Shown: positions 21,318-31,889, numbered from the stretch's first letter. The stretch: DNA of 64,000 nt from Antilocapra americana (GCA_007570785.1 ML664161.1:18291856-18355855); one strand, 5' to 3'. Notes: generated from the sequence alone by a model not told the origin. Made by a program: numbers and translations.

Positions 21318-22195
21318 TTCCCTCTTCACCAAAATAGATTATATACTGAACAAATAAAGCAAGTTTCAACAAATGTAAAAGATTTGAATTTGAAATAATG
21401 AGGAATATATTCTCTGACCAAAATAGAATTAAATTAAATGTAAATAACAGTACGATTCCTGGAATATCCTCTAATGTTTGGAAATTAGGCAATTACTCCT
21501 AAATAACTCTATGGTCAAAGAAAATATAAAGGCTTGTAGACTGATGCTGAAGCAATGCTTAGAGGGAAATAAATCTAATGACTTCCTAGAAAAAGAAAAA
21601 AGGTCTAAAATCAACAGTCCAAGCCACTCTATCAAGAAAAAGAAGAGCAAATTAAACTTACAGTAAGTGAAAAAAAAGAAGACATTGAAAATAAGAACAG
21701 AAGTCGATGAAATGTACAAGAGAAAAAGGGGCGCTGTGAGTACTGCATGCTGCACACAGATTCAGTAAATACTTTCTTTCTGACCCCCCTCCTGACCTTA
21801 CCAGAGTCTGCTGTGGGTGATGGGCTGGGACACACAGAACCATCTTGAAAATAAAGTAGAAGTGATGGATCATGTTTATAAAATAAGGTTGCCATGAGAG
21901 GGAAACTGTTGAAAATTAAAAACTTCTTTAAAAATGTCTATATGATTCAAAAAGAAAGCTAGATTCAGCAAAGAGAAAAGAAATTACCAATATTACGAAT
22001 AAAAGAGGTGACATCATTTAAGTATAGACATTAAAAAGTTAATAGAATAGTAAAGAAATGGTATGGATATCTTCATGTCAATAATTTGAAAGGAAATGAA
22101 CATCTTCCTTTAGAGATCACTTACCAAAACTGGCATGAGAAGAAATAGAAAATATGAATAGTCCTATATCTGTTAAAGACGTCACATTTGCAACT
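21318..22195 (+). mobile_element. L1 LINE ORF2 fragment with an internal insert
   Basis: The DNA follows the L1 ORF2 order between endonuclease and reverse transcriptase: 'caagtttcaacaaatgtaaa', 'ttctctgaccaaaatagaat', 'aagcaatgcttagagggaaa', 'aaagaagagcaaattaaac', and later 'gaaattaccaatattacgaa' and 'gaatagtcctatatctgtta'. About 165 bp that does not follow L1 interrupts it near 21722-21890. The fragment stops just before the reverse transcriptase domain. It is an old, inactive copy. Confidence 0.8.
21478..21669 (+). pseudogene. L1 ORF2p linker remnant
   Basis: This 62-residue open stretch is part of what was L1 ORF2 protein, whose intact form nicks target DNA and reverse-transcribes L1 RNA. 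It includes 'MLKQCLEGNKSNDFLEKEKR' and ends in lysine-rich residues, as in the linker between the endonuclease and reverse transcriptase domains. No catalytic residue of either domain falls inside it. Stops and frameshifts follow immediately. Confidence 0.65.
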
Positions 22196-23811
22196 AAAAA
22201 TCTCCTCAAAAGAAATACCACTCCACCACCGGCTCCCCCCACCCCACCGCCCCCACACCCAAAGCTACTTTGGGTTAAAGCCATTTGAATAAAATTTTGT
22301 TTTTAATTCATTTCTTCTCTCATTCCCCCTGAATCCAGCAATTGGCTTCCTTAATATGAAATTTCACTGTGTCTTTGCTAAATTGGTAGTATCCTTCATT
22401 TCTAGTGCAAGATGGTTTATTTTATTTAAGGGATCATTTGCTTGATGATGGTGATTATTTTGCATTAACAGAATGTACTTTTCTGAGCATTACCATAAAT
22501 AAAGTTTCAGAAAGTGTAACAAAACAAAGTGAAGACATCAACAAATGTTACTTAAGGGAAAAGACAAGGGCCCTTGGTTGTCAAACAGTCTAACCCTTCT
22601 GACCGCAACCGCCCTCTTCAGTAGGTTTTCTATGCCTGCTTTATGTTGATGAATGCACCTCAGCATACGGCTGCCAAGACCTGGACCTTTAAAAAATAAT
22701 TCCACTCACTTCCTTCTTTTTTACACCAGAAGGTAGTGACTGCCCTGGGAATATGTGTCATTTCAGCACCCCAGTTGGCTCTGAATCCTGAACTGTTGCA
22801 GCCTGTTTGCCTGGTAATCTCCTTGTCTGTGTGAGTTGTTAGGGGTAACCAAAGGCAGCTGATTACTTAATTGTTGAAGGCCGGAAACTAGGTCTTTCAC
22901 TAGTTCCCATCAGGAGCTTGAGAGCAGTCAGTGTTCGGCCTGGCCAGGTTTTCCACCCTTTCTAATTCAAAAGGTGTACTTTTTTCCTGAGGTGGTCACT
23001 GAGGCTGTGGGCAGCTGAATTATACACAGAATCCAGCTGCATATTAAAAACAAATTGAAAAATTTCTATAGTTAATACAGATAATTGATTTAAAGCGGAT
23101 AAATGAAGACAGCTTGGTGTCATTGGGACACAATTCCATTTTTCTTTGAAGATACATCAAAGTGTTTCATGTTTCCTATTTTATTTTTGTTAGATCATCA
23201 AGGATACTGGAATACATGGAATCTGTGAGAACCTAGTATTCTTATCAAGCATATTGACCTCTCAATGGATGTTTTCTTCTGTAGTCTAGAGTGTTGGTTG
23301 TTACTGGCAAGTGCAGTTAAATCTAAGGTACAAATTCAGTTATTTAAAAAAACAACAAAAAAACCAAATTCAGTTATTTATATGAGTAATAGGGTTTTGA
23401 GGGCTTTAATTTGCCTTTAGAAAATAAGATTTTCCTTCCCTTCCCTCCCACCACCCACCGTGTTTGGTTATTTTAATACTGAGGCTATGAGAACCCAATG
23501 CCAAAGCAACCAGTTGAAAAGGGAAACATCCACGTAATTACTGGTTGTTTTGTCTATACAATGTGAAACAAGAAGTTGGCATGATTTTATTTTTCACCTC
23601 GTTGACAGTTTTGTTTTGTTAGATTTCTTTGGACTGAAATGATTTGTTGATTCGGTATTGTGTAAATCAATCTCAATTCCACAATACCTCTGTGACTGTT
23701 GGCAGGAAAAAGAAAGAAAGAAAAAAAAGCAAGTGAGAGTGAAAAGCATAATTAAACTGAAAGCTAGTAGACTTCGTGATTTTATTCCCTCGTCACCTAC
23801 CAGTTACATGA
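22196..23811. other. Unassigned sequence, 1.6 kb
   Basis: A C-rich low-complexity patch at 22215-22260 follows the L1. Beyond it I see no interspersed repeat and no convincing exon. Short A-rich tracts occur near 23345 and 23706-23730. It is one of the longer apparently unique stretches in the first half. Confidence 0.45.
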
Positions 23812-24012
23812 ACTTGTGCTTAGTCGATCAGTTGTATCTGACTCTTTGCGACCCCATGCACTGTATCCTGCCAGGCTCCTCAGTCAATGGGGAGTCTCCA
23901 GGCAAGAATACAGGAGTGGGTTGCCATGCCCTACCTCCAGGGGATCTTCCCAACCCAGGGATCAAAACCAGGTCTCCCACATTGCAGGCAGATTCTTTAC
24001 TGTCTGAGACAT
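23812..24012 (-). mobile_element. Bov-tA SINE, antisense
   Basis: 'gcttagtcgatcagttgtat', 'caggctcctcagtcaatggg', 'ggggatcttcccaacccagg' and 'ttgcaggcagattctttact' are the reverse of Bov-tA. A short 'tgaactt' occurs on both sides and may be the target duplication. Confidence 0.93.
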
Positions 24013-24278
24013 CAAGAAAGTGTGAACTTAGGCAGGTCATTTCTCCTCCTAGGGCCTCCATTTTCTTAAATGTAAAATGAAGAGATTGGGCAAGACAAGT
24101 TTTTAGTGGTCTGGAATTTCACCTTTTGATTCTTTGACCTGGAAGATGCAAAGTGAGGCTCTAGTGTGATTCCCAGAGACCTGCTGGTGACTAACATTTT
24201 CGACTGGTTCAGGGAGAGAATCCATTTTGTAACCGGTTTTGAGAACCAGATCACACCTTTGGCTGGATTTTTAAACTT

Positions 24279-24324
24279 AGAAACATGTTCTTCAATTTCT
24301 TATTAGAAATTAATACATGTTTCT
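24279..24324. other. Imperfect hairpin
   Basis: Two nested inverted repeats share one axis: 'agaaacatgt' (24279-24288) with 'acatgtttct' (24315-24324), and 'aatttct' (24294-24300) with 'agaaatt' (24305-24311), around a 4-nt loop and a 5/3-nt internal loop. No function can be read from sequence alone. Confidence 0.5.
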
Positions 24325-24717
24325 CAAAGGAAACTCAGCAAATGCAAATTAGCAGAAAGAAAAGAATTTAAATCACTTATAATCCTACACGGAGATAGAA
24401 CTAATATCAACATGGCGTACATATTTCCAGATTTATAAAGATCATCTAAATACAGTCGGTCCTGGTAACGTTTGTTTTGAAACATAAATTTGTTCCAATA
24501 CGATTAATATTACTAGGAAGCAACTGAGCAGATTTGTGTATGTTCAGTTTCTTCCAAGAGAAACACCAGGTGAATGCAGAAAACTGCTGGCTCCTTGCAT
24601 GCACGCATCCACACACACATACACGCACTAACACCCTCCCAAGGAAAATGAGCCACGGCCACCAACATCTGGGGTTACAACTTGTTTTAAAAAATTAAAT
24701 GAAAAATTAAAGATATT

Positions 24718-25019
24718 ATTTACTTTTGACTGGTCTGGGTCCTCAGTGCTGCCCATGGGCTTTCTCCAGCTGTGAAGAGTGAAGGCTACTCTCTAGTTGT
24801 GATTGGCAGGCTTCTCGTTGCAGTGGCTTCTCTTGTCGCAGGGCACAGGCTCTCAGGTGCACGGGCTCCAGTAGCTGTGGTTCGTGGCTCTAGAGCTCGG
24901 GCTCAGCAGTCCTGGTACTCAGACTTAGTCGCCCTGAGGCATGTAGAATCTTCTCAGACAAGGGACTGAACCCTTGTCCCCTGCGTTGGCAGGTGGATTG
25001 TTCATCACTGGAGCTACCA
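24718..25019 (-). mobile_element. CHR-1-type tRNA SINE, nearly full length, antisense
   Basis: The reverse CHR order is complete: 'gggctttctccagctgtgaa', 'gcttctcgttgcagtggctt', 'ctccagtagctgtggttcgt', 'aggcatgtagaatcttctca', 'gtcccctgcgttggcaggtg' and a decayed head 'cactggagctacca'. At about 300 bp it is the longest of this family in the window. Confidence 0.85.
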
Positions 25020-25569
25020 GTTCTGATAACCCTCCTGCCAACACTTCTGCATAACAGGCAACCTGTAAGCCTTCCCTCCCCTGGCACTGGTGTACCCTCT
25101 CTGCCTTTAGTTTCTCTCTTTCTTCTCAGCCTATTTTGTACTGTTTCTCTCCATGCTCTTCTCATTTTCCTCCTTTCTTCTCGCCTTTCCCTCACCCTTT
25201 TTCTCCCTGTAGTATTTTGCCTCTCTCACACAGGATGCTGGGCTTTGGGACCCTGGTGGGCACCCTGGCAATCAGGTCGACATCTGCTTCCACAACAAAT
25301 TCCTGGTCTCTTTCGATGTAAATTACCACCACACTTATAAAATGCACGTTTAACTTATGTAAACCTGTGCTTTTTTAAAAAAAATTAAGTTCCTATACCT
25401 GTTACTGTGTCACTGACAAAGATTTTGATGTTGTGCCCTGAACCCATTTTCCTGTAAGTATTGTAGGTTTTTCTTTTTTCTTTTTTTTAAGTTTTGCAAT
25501 TTTTATTGCCTTGTTTTGCATAGATGCAGTAACAACTAATACTTAGCAAATAAATAATAATAACTGAGT
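25020..25569. other. Unassigned, pyrimidine-rich sequence
   Basis: A C/T-rich tract (about 25070-25220) is followed by A/T-rich DNA. No repeat family or exon recognised. Confidence 0.4.
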
Positions 25570-25581
25570 AATAATTAGATA
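25570..25581 (+). repeat. Left target-site duplication 'aataattagata'
   Basis: It is identical to 25861-25872. Confidence 0.92.
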
Positions 25582-25860
25582 GGAGAAGGCAATGGCACCC
25601 CACTCCAGTACTCTTGCCTGGAAAATCCCATAGACTGAGGAGCCTGGTAGGCTGCAGTCCATGGGGTCGCTAAGAGTCGGACATGACTGGGTGACTTCAC
25701 TTCCACTTTTCATTTTCATGCATTGGAGAAGGAAATGGCAACCCACTCCAGTATTCTTGCCTGGAGAATCCCAGGGACAGGGGAGCCTGGTGGGCTGCCG
25801 TCTATGGGGTTGTACAGAGTTGGACATGACTGAAGTGACTTTAGCAGCAGCAGCAGCAAC
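25582..25860 (+). mobile_element. Bov-A2 SINE, full length
   Basis: Two monomers: 'ggagaaggcaatggcacccc...gagtcggacatgactgggtg' and 'ggagaaggaaatggcaaccc...gttggacatgactgaagtg', ending in (CAG)n. It is little diverged, and with its perfect 12-bp target duplication it is among the youngest insertions here. Confidence 0.97.
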
Positions 25861-25872
25861 AATAATTAGATA
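25861..25872 (+). repeat. Right target-site duplication 'aataattagata'
   Basis: Exact partner of 25570-25581. Confidence 0.92.
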
Positions 25873-26284
25873 ATGAAACAATAAACTATAATTTATTTAA
25901 ATAATCATTTAAGTAATGGTTTAATTAGATAACAGATTACTAACTTTATGAAATTTCAACCCATGTATTCACATCCTTTTAATATGCTATGTGATAAAAT
26001 CAGAAGTACTCATAAGGCACTCTTGCTGCAGTGAAGGCACAGTGAACATCTGGAGGAAAAGCCCTTGAGCGATTGTTTGAGTTTCTAATTCAGTTTCTCA
26101 GCTTAAATTTCTAATATAGCAAATATTAATAGACTCAACTCAAATAAATGCTTTGTGGTGTACTCAATAACTTTCAAGAGTGTAATGGGGTCTTGAGACT
26201 AAAATATTTGAGAACACCTGCTAAATCTAGTCTCCTATAGCTTTTCATTCCTGCAGTGAAAATATAACATTTCCTTGGTATAAA
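25873..26284. other. Unassigned sequence
   Basis: No repeat or exon recognised. Confidence 0.4.
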
Positions 26285-26640
26285 CTCAGAGATCTTAGAC
26301 TTCATAGTCTGAGAATGAATACAGATAGCTACTGTGTGATCTCACTTCTATGTACAATCTTAAAAAACAAACTAGTGAATGTAACAAAAACAAAGAAGCA
26401 TACTCACAGATAGTAGCGAACAATCTAGTAGTACTGGTGAGGGAAGGAAGGGGGAAGAGCAAGATTGGGGATTAAAAGTTATAAAATAATTAAGCTACAA
26501 GGATATATTTATTATAGAGCACAGAGGGCATAACATTTAATAATAACCATAAATGGAGTGTAAAACTGTGAATCACTATGTTGTTCATCTGAAACCAATA
26601 TAATATTGTAAATCAAATATACCTCAATTTGAAAAAAAGC
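26285..26640 (+). mobile_element. L1 3' UTR with poly-A end
   Basis: 'ctgtgtgatctcacttctat', 'agcacagagggcataacatt', 'ggagtgtaaaactgtgaatc', 'ttgttcatctgaaaccaata' and a terminal A-rich stretch match the end of an L1 of the placental lineage; a shorter relative lies at 9140-9240. Confidence 0.7.
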
Positions 26641-27453
26641 AGGTATTAAGCAGTTTGTCTCTATAATGCTTAATTGCCCCCCAGAAGTATGGTACAGTTT
26701 ATAATCTTTCTTATGATCAGCATTTGATTACGCTCATTTAATTTTGGCTAAATTTAGTTAACATCCCAGGTCACAAACACCAGCTAGAGTACAAAGTCGG
26801 AGATTATGTTAAAGTTCTCCCAACTTTTTGGAAATTTTTGAAACATTTTTATTTAGAGGTTTAAAATGGCTTTGAAACGTACTTATTGATGTATTAGTAG
26901 GTTTTAAGCTAAAGATGGAACCTCTTGTTTTGACTTCTTCTGAGAGGGAAACCCTGGAAAGTGGACATCATAGATATTTATAGGACTCAACAGTTCAAGG
27001 GTTGGTTAAAAAACAAAGGGACATAGCTTTACGTACTGTTGTGGTTGAAGACATTGAGTTATGAGGTAAAAATTTCCCTTTTGTAAAATTACAACATAGA
27101 GGAAAACACTACCATGAAAAAACTACTTAGGAAATAGTTTAGCTTCTTAGAATGAAAACACATGGAAATGGCCCGCCTTGTCTTCCTTCTGGCCTTCCCT
27201 TTACCTAGTTTCTTCTCTTCCCTCCTAATTAGGCCACTTGAGCCCATGTTCTCAAGGAGGCTTTTCAAATAAGCCTTGGTCTCTCCAAGAACTGAGAGGA
27301 GTTTAACAAAGCTGAAAGAGAGTTACAGAAACAAAGCTGGTCTTCTGTCTCTCTTGTTTTCCCTTTTTTTAAACCTTAATTAACCCTGATTTGGGTTCAT
27401 GCTCTGTTCTAATTTCTCTCAGATGCTTTATGCCTGCTCTTATTGTATAATAT
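26641..27453. other. Unassigned sequence
   Basis: No repeat or exon recognised over 0.8 kb. Confidence 0.4.
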
Positions 27454-27465
27454 GATATAGTAAAT
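27454..27465 (+). repeat. Left target-site duplication 'gatatagtaaat'
   Basis: It matches 27749-27760 ('gatatggtaaat') at 11 of 12 positions. Confidence 0.88.
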
Positions 27466-27748
27466 GCTGCTGCTACTGTTGCTGCTAAGTCGCTTCAGTC
27501 GTTTCCGACTCTGTGAAACCCCATAGACGGCAGCCCACCAGGCTCCCCCGTCCCTGGGGTTCTCCAGCAAGAACACTGGAGTGGGTTGCCATTTCCTTCT
27601 CCAATGCATGAAAGTGAAAAGTGAAAGGGAAGTTGCTCAGTCCTGTCTGACTTTTCGCGACCCCATGGACTGCAGCCGACCAGGCTCCTCCTTCCATGGG
27701 AGTTTCCAGGCAAGAGGACTGGAGTTGGGTGCCATTGCCTTCTCCACA
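27466..27748 (-). mobile_element. Bov-A2 SINE, antisense, full length
   Basis: It starts with the reversed (CAG)n tail 'gctgctgctactgttgctgc', then 'taagtcgcttcagtcgtttc', the inter-monomer 'gaaagtgaaaagtgaaaggg' and ends 'gtgccattgccttctcc'. A 12-bp target duplication with one mismatch flanks it. Confidence 0.96.
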
Positions 27749-27760
27749 GATATGGTAAAT
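27749..27760 (+). repeat. Right target-site duplication 'gatatggtaaat'
   Basis: Partner of 27454-27465. Confidence 0.88.
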
Positions 27761-27907
27761 AACCTTTTGTAATTATATGGAACAGAGTATATTTCTCAAG
27801 TCATAGCCATCTGAGCATCTCCAGAAATTTTGCCTGTACAACATTGCCAATCCTTGTGGTGTTCCTGGTCTTATTTCGTTTTCAAGTATCTGAAACAAAT
27901 CGATTTA

Positions 27908-27986
27908 TTTCACTGTGGAGAAAATAGAATGAAAATATAGTTTCATCACAAATTGGTCACCTTATGATAGAATACTATGCAGCTAT
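27908..27986 (+). repeat. Left copy of a ~79-bp direct repeat
   Basis: It runs from 'tttcactgtggagaaaatag' to 'aatactatgcagctat' and recurs at 28202-28281 with a handful of differences (about 93% identical by eye). The content looks like an old L1 3' UTR. The two copies abut the two ends of a Bov-tA. Confidence 0.9.
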
Positions 27987-28197
27987 GTGTGTGTGTGTTG
28001 ATTGCTCAATTGTGTCCGACTCATAGTGACCCTATGGACTCTAGCCCACCAGGCTCCTCTGTCCATGGAATTCTCCAGGCAAGAATACTGGAGTGGGTTG
28101 CCATTCTCTTCTCCAGGGGATGTTTCCAACCCAGGGATTGAACCCAGGTCTCCTGCACTGCAGGCGAACTCCTGACCGTCTGAGCCACCAAGGAAGC
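27987..28197 (-). mobile_element. Bov-tA SINE, antisense, inside a long direct repeat
   Basis: It starts with a (TG)n tail at 27987, continues 'attgctcaattgtgtccgac', 'ggcaagaatactggagtggg', 'aacccagggattgaacccag', and ends 'gagccaccaaggaagc'. The tail directly follows the left 79-bp repeat and the head lies about 5 nt before the right one. Confidence 0.95.
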
Positions 28198-28201
28198 ACT
28201 G

Positions 28202-28281
28202 TTTCACTGTGGAGAAAACAGACTGAAAACATAGTTTCATCACAAATTGTTGCACCTCATGATAGAATACTATGCAGCTAT
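28202..28281 (+). repeat. Right copy of the ~79-bp direct repeat
   Basis: Partner of 27908-27986. Differences include aaaat/aaaac, agaat/agact, aaaata/aaaaca, ggt/gttg and ctta/ctca. Confidence 0.9.
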
Positions 28282-28537
28282 AAGTAAGAACCCAGCTACT
28301 CTTTTTACACAAGTATGGAAAGAGTTCTAAGGTCTGTTTGTTAGATGAGAAAAGGCAAGGGAAAATATGTATATTAGTATTTATTTTTTGCATCAATTCT
28401 AGAGGACTATACAAGAGTGTACAAAGACTCCATGCAGTGGTAGTGTTTGGGCTGGAGGAAGGAAATGAGGCAAATGGAAGACACGGGTAGAAATGAGATT
28501 TTTCATCTTGTACCTTGTTTGTTTTGAACAAGTGAAT
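28282..28537 (+). mobile_element. L1-like 3' UTR continuation
   Basis: 'agtatggaaagagttctaag', 'ggctggaggaaggaaatgag' and 'ttttcatcttgtaccttgtt' look like the 3' UTR of an old L1 continuing from the duplicated block. Confidence 0.45.
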
Positions 28538-28752
28538 GTGTGTGTGCATGCTAAGTCGCTTTAGTTGTGTCCGACTGTTTGAAACCCTACAGGCTGCATC
28601 CGGCCAGGCTCCTCTGTCCATGGATTTCCAGGCAAGAGTACTGGGGTGGGTTGCCATGCCTTCCTCAAGGGGATCTTCCTGACTCTAGGACTGAATCATA
28701 TCTCCTGTATTGCAGGTGGATTCTTTACCACTGAAGCACTGGGGAGGCCTGA
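28538..28752 (-). mobile_element. Bov-tA SINE, antisense
   Basis: (TG)n tail, 'gctaagtcgctttagttgtg', 'gggttgccatgccttcctca', 'tgcaggtggattctttacca' and head 'gaagcactggggaggcc'. Confidence 0.93.
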
Positions 28753-29639
28753 ACATGAGCTGATGATACATGTGAATGTATCATCTTAAAAATTAATATA
28801 ATAATGATAATAATAAAGATTTACACTTGCATTGAGGAAACAGAACCATGACATATTACTAGCATGTGAGAGAGCCCAGGGTCTGATAGTAAGGAGGCAT
28901 TTTCTCACAGGTTTATATTTAATTCATAATTCTGGGATTCTTCCCACCATTCATGTGTGTAACGAGCTTGACCTTGGGATCTTGGCAGCTCTTCTAAGTT
29001 GGAGGCTATCCCTGGAGAGGAGGAAGTCGGTCTTTTCCTTCCCTTCAGCAGCAACAGGACCTTTCTTTGCATTTTTCAGCTGTCTGGGTCATGCTGGAAC
29101 TGGCAGACGAGGGGAGGAGGCAGCCAGGGGTTCTGGCATGGTCCCCAAGGTGAGCTGTTTCTGACTGCAGGTATCACAGAGAAAGCTTTGAAGAGCTGGC
29201 AAAACCAATGCCTTGCTTTCTTTGCAGGATGATGAAGATGCTAATACTGGGGCAGTTGAAAGCAAATTTTGAAGGTTTTCATTCAAAGAATATGCTCGGA
29301 GGACAATGCTATTAATGATCTTTGGCTGGGTCCAAGTTTGCTAATATTCCAAATACCTTAGGCTAGTTCAGCAGCACATGTCTAACTTGGAGTAATTTAT
29401 TCTGTTAATATTTTGGTTTTCTGCTGCCAGGAACTCTGGGCATATGGCATTCCCCTAAGACGTGAAGAAGGAAACCATTATGGGTGATAATAAGGAATGC
29501 ACATTCATTGATATGCTTAATATCCTGGCTTGAAGATGAAATTCTAAGCCGTGAATCCCAGTGGGTTCCCAGTTGTGCACAGGTTAAAGTACATTTCCCC
29601 ATGACTGCTGCATTGATTCCAGTAATAGGATGCTCTGAG
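28753..29639. other. Unassigned sequence
   Basis: No repeat or exon recognised. Open frames of up to 110 residues overlap on both strands but show no domain. Confidence 0.4.
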
Positions 29640-29790
29640 GGCCACTCTGAACCTAGGCTTTGTGATAAGAATCACCTGGGATGCTTGCTAAGAACAGATT
29701 TCTGGACTCCACCTAAGCCTTGGATATCTGCTCAGTTCCCTCAGATAATTCTTATCTGGCAAGTTTGGGAAACACTGCAGAAGCTTGAGA
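29640..29790 (+). repeat. MER5A-like hAT fragment
   Basis: 'ataagaatcacctgggatgc', 'ttgctaagaacagatttctg', 'gactccacctaagccttgga' and 'agtttgggaaacactgcag' follow the order of MER5A, a non-autonomous hAT-Charlie element. Confidence 0.65.
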
Positions 29791-30117
29791 GGAAAGTGAT
29801 GTTTTACTGAATCACCCTGTCATTAGGCTGACCTCTTCTACCTGGAAGATAAATGTCTTTCCCTGGAAAGAAAGGGGCAAGCACTCTCCATTCCTGGGGT
29901 GTCATTGTGCATGGGCCTGTGAGAGAACCTTCAGGATCTCCACTAGACTTAACTAGTGACTCATACTTAAAATATTTGGCTTTTCCATTTTTGCTTACAG
30001 TAAGAATGTCGTGAAATACCTGCGGTTTCTTCTCAGAGGTTTCTATTTTAAATGCAGAGCTCAGAAATCTTTGTAGCCATATGTAAAATTTCAGGGTTGC
30101 ACCCAGTAGGGGCATCT
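29791..30117. other. Unassigned sequence
   Basis: No repeat or exon recognised. Confidence 0.4.
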
Positions 30118-30340
30118 GGTAACAGCTGTGTGCTTAGTCGCTCAGTTATGTCTGATTCTTTGAGACCCCATGGACTGTAGCCTGCCAGGCTCCTCTGACC
30201 ACGGGGATTCTCCAGGCAAGAATACTGGAGTGAGTTGCCATGCCCACCTCCAGGGCATCTTCCCAACCCAGGGATCGAATTGAAGTCTCTGGCATTGCAG
30301 GTGGATTCTTTACCATCTGAGCCACCAGGGAAGCTTGATT
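30118..30340 (-). mobile_element. Bov-tA SINE, antisense
   Basis: 'tgcttagtcgctcagttatg', 'gccaggctcctctgaccacg', 'catcttcccaacccagggat' and head 'gagccaccagggaagc'. Little diverged. Confidence 0.95.
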
Positions 30341-31263
30341 TAATTGCCTTCACAATATGGCAATCTGCCACACCCTATTTCTGTAGTCAGACATGTGGGT
30401 GTCTCAAGAGGACAGACTAGTCACAAGCAGAGTATGTTTCTGTGGCATACCTATGGAACACAACCAAATGTCCTTCCTGTGAAAAAACATCTTCACCCAC
30501 TGCAAAGTAATAGTCCCCATTTGGTGGCTTCTATTCAACAAAGCTGAGAAGTTGGAGCTGGCCTTTCTGTTTCATGGTAGCAGAGGTCAGAAGTTAAATG
30601 AATCCTCCTCTGGGGTTGTTCTAGAGATGTCTCTCAAAATCTCACTCACAAATGAATCTGTGAACCAGGTCAGCACATGGATTTGTTTTTATTTGACTTA
30701 ACTGATCAGGAGAATAGACAAGTTAATAATAAAGTTTAAAAACTGGCCCAACAGGTTGTTTGACAAACTTTTGTTTTTGATCTGTCACCGTTGTGTCAAA
30801 TCAGTTCAATGACTGATACTTCTATGAGATGAAAGGCAGTCCAGGTTTCAAACTCAATATATTTTCTGCAAATGTCACTACGCTGATAGTAGAACTCACC
30901 CTACCTGTCTTGTTTAAGGGGATTGTGATGATTTCACTCAGAGTTTGCTTTTTACGCCTTCTTATTTTTAATTACTCTGACTTGATCTTCTCTTAAGTTG
31001 TATTAATATATTAATATATTTCTTTTCATTAATAAAACCACACACTTTTCCATTGTCCAGTCCTAGAGAAAAGGAAGGAGGAGAGAAGAGCAGAGAAGGA
31101 AAGGAATTCAGCCTTGAAGATAGGAATGGATATAGGTTTCATAGGATCTGAAGCTCATTGCCTTCTTTATGAGAAATTATTCAAAAATATCTCACTTCTG
31201 AAAATTTTATACACTCATATGGTCATGTGAACCCACTGCTAGGACCCTTCCAGCATCGGAAGG
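30341..31263. other. Unassigned sequence, 0.9 kb
   Basis: No repeat or exon recognised. A short 'ttaatata' tandem pair occurs near 31003-31018. Confidence 0.4.
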
Positions 31264-31465
31264 AGCTGCTGCTGCTAAGTCGCTTCAGTCATGTCCGACT
31301 CTGTGCGACGCCATAGAGAGCAACCCACCAGGCTCCTCTGTCCCTGAGATTCTCCAGGCAAGAATACTGGAGTGGGTTGTTAGTCCTTCTCCAGTGCATG
31401 CATGAATGCTAAGTCACTTCAGTCGTGTCCAACTCTGTGCGACCTTATGGACAGCAGACCCCTGC
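31264..31465 (-). mobile_element. Bov-A2 SINE, antisense, truncated
   Basis: Reversed tail 'gctgctgctgctaagtcgct', first unit through 'gggttgttagtccttctcc', then a shortened second unit 'gctaagtcacttcagtcgtg' that stops at 'ttatggacagcagacc'. Confidence 0.92.
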
Positions 31466-31692
31466 TAGTAAAGAACTCAGAGCTGAAGTTTTATCAACTT
31501 TAAAACAGCCTCTGTCTACATATACCTTTTCATCTTCTAACTTTACTATTAGATTTATGCCCCTTCAAAAATTGTACATTTCTGAATAAGTAAATGAAAA
31601 GTCTTTCCATGCACAGGTAAAGAGTATTTTGAGAAACACATACACCAATTCTCAGATGAGTCTCCTGGGGGGTACTAACGGGCTTCCATGAC
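31466..31692. other. Unassigned sequence
   Basis: No repeat or exon recognised. Confidence 0.4.
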
Positions 31693-31704
31693 AAGCTGGT
31701 TTCT
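31693..31704 (+). repeat. Left target-site duplication 'aagctggtttct'
   Basis: Identical to 31850-31861, bracketing a small retrocopy. Confidence 0.92.
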
Positions 31705-31849
31705 TTCTTTCTTTTTTTTTCAGTGTTACAGCTCTATTTTATTTAGAAGGTAATAACAGGAGAATCCATCCTCGAAGCGTGAGGGCATGTCAACCCAAAG
31801 ACACGTAGAGAAGAACGCCGCAGCACGCTGGAGAAAGAGAGAGAGCGGT
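31705..31849 (-). mobile_element. Polyadenylated retrocopy of an unidentified RNA
   Basis: On the minus strand this 145-bp insert reads as the 3' end of a polyadenylated transcript: a reversed AATAAA signal at 31738-31743, then about 17 nt, then an A-rich tail (T tract 31705-31720 on the plus strand). A perfect 12-bp target duplication flanks it. These are the marks of LINE-driven retrotransposition of an RNA. The body ('gagaatccatcctcgaagcg', 'agaagaacgccgcagcacgc') is more CpG-containing than its surroundings and is not BovB, Bov-tA or CHR. The source could be a host mRNA 3' end or an LTR-terminated transcript; I cannot say which. Confidence 0.8.
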
Positions 31850-31861
31850 AAGCTGGTTTCT
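31850..31861 (+). repeat. Right target-site duplication 'aagctggtttct'
   Basis: Exact partner of 31693-31704. Confidence 0.92.
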
Positions 31862-31889
31862 ACCTCTCCTCATCGTCCAGAACTTTGCC

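Noticed and set aside
22210..22262. C-rich patch as a CpG island or promoter
   Set aside because: It is a short CCCACC-type low-complexity tract with very few CpG dinucleotides.
27983..28657. A 224-residue minus-strand open frame
   Set aside because: Both ends are translated Bov-tA sequence and the centre is old L1-like DNA. The frame is open by chance.
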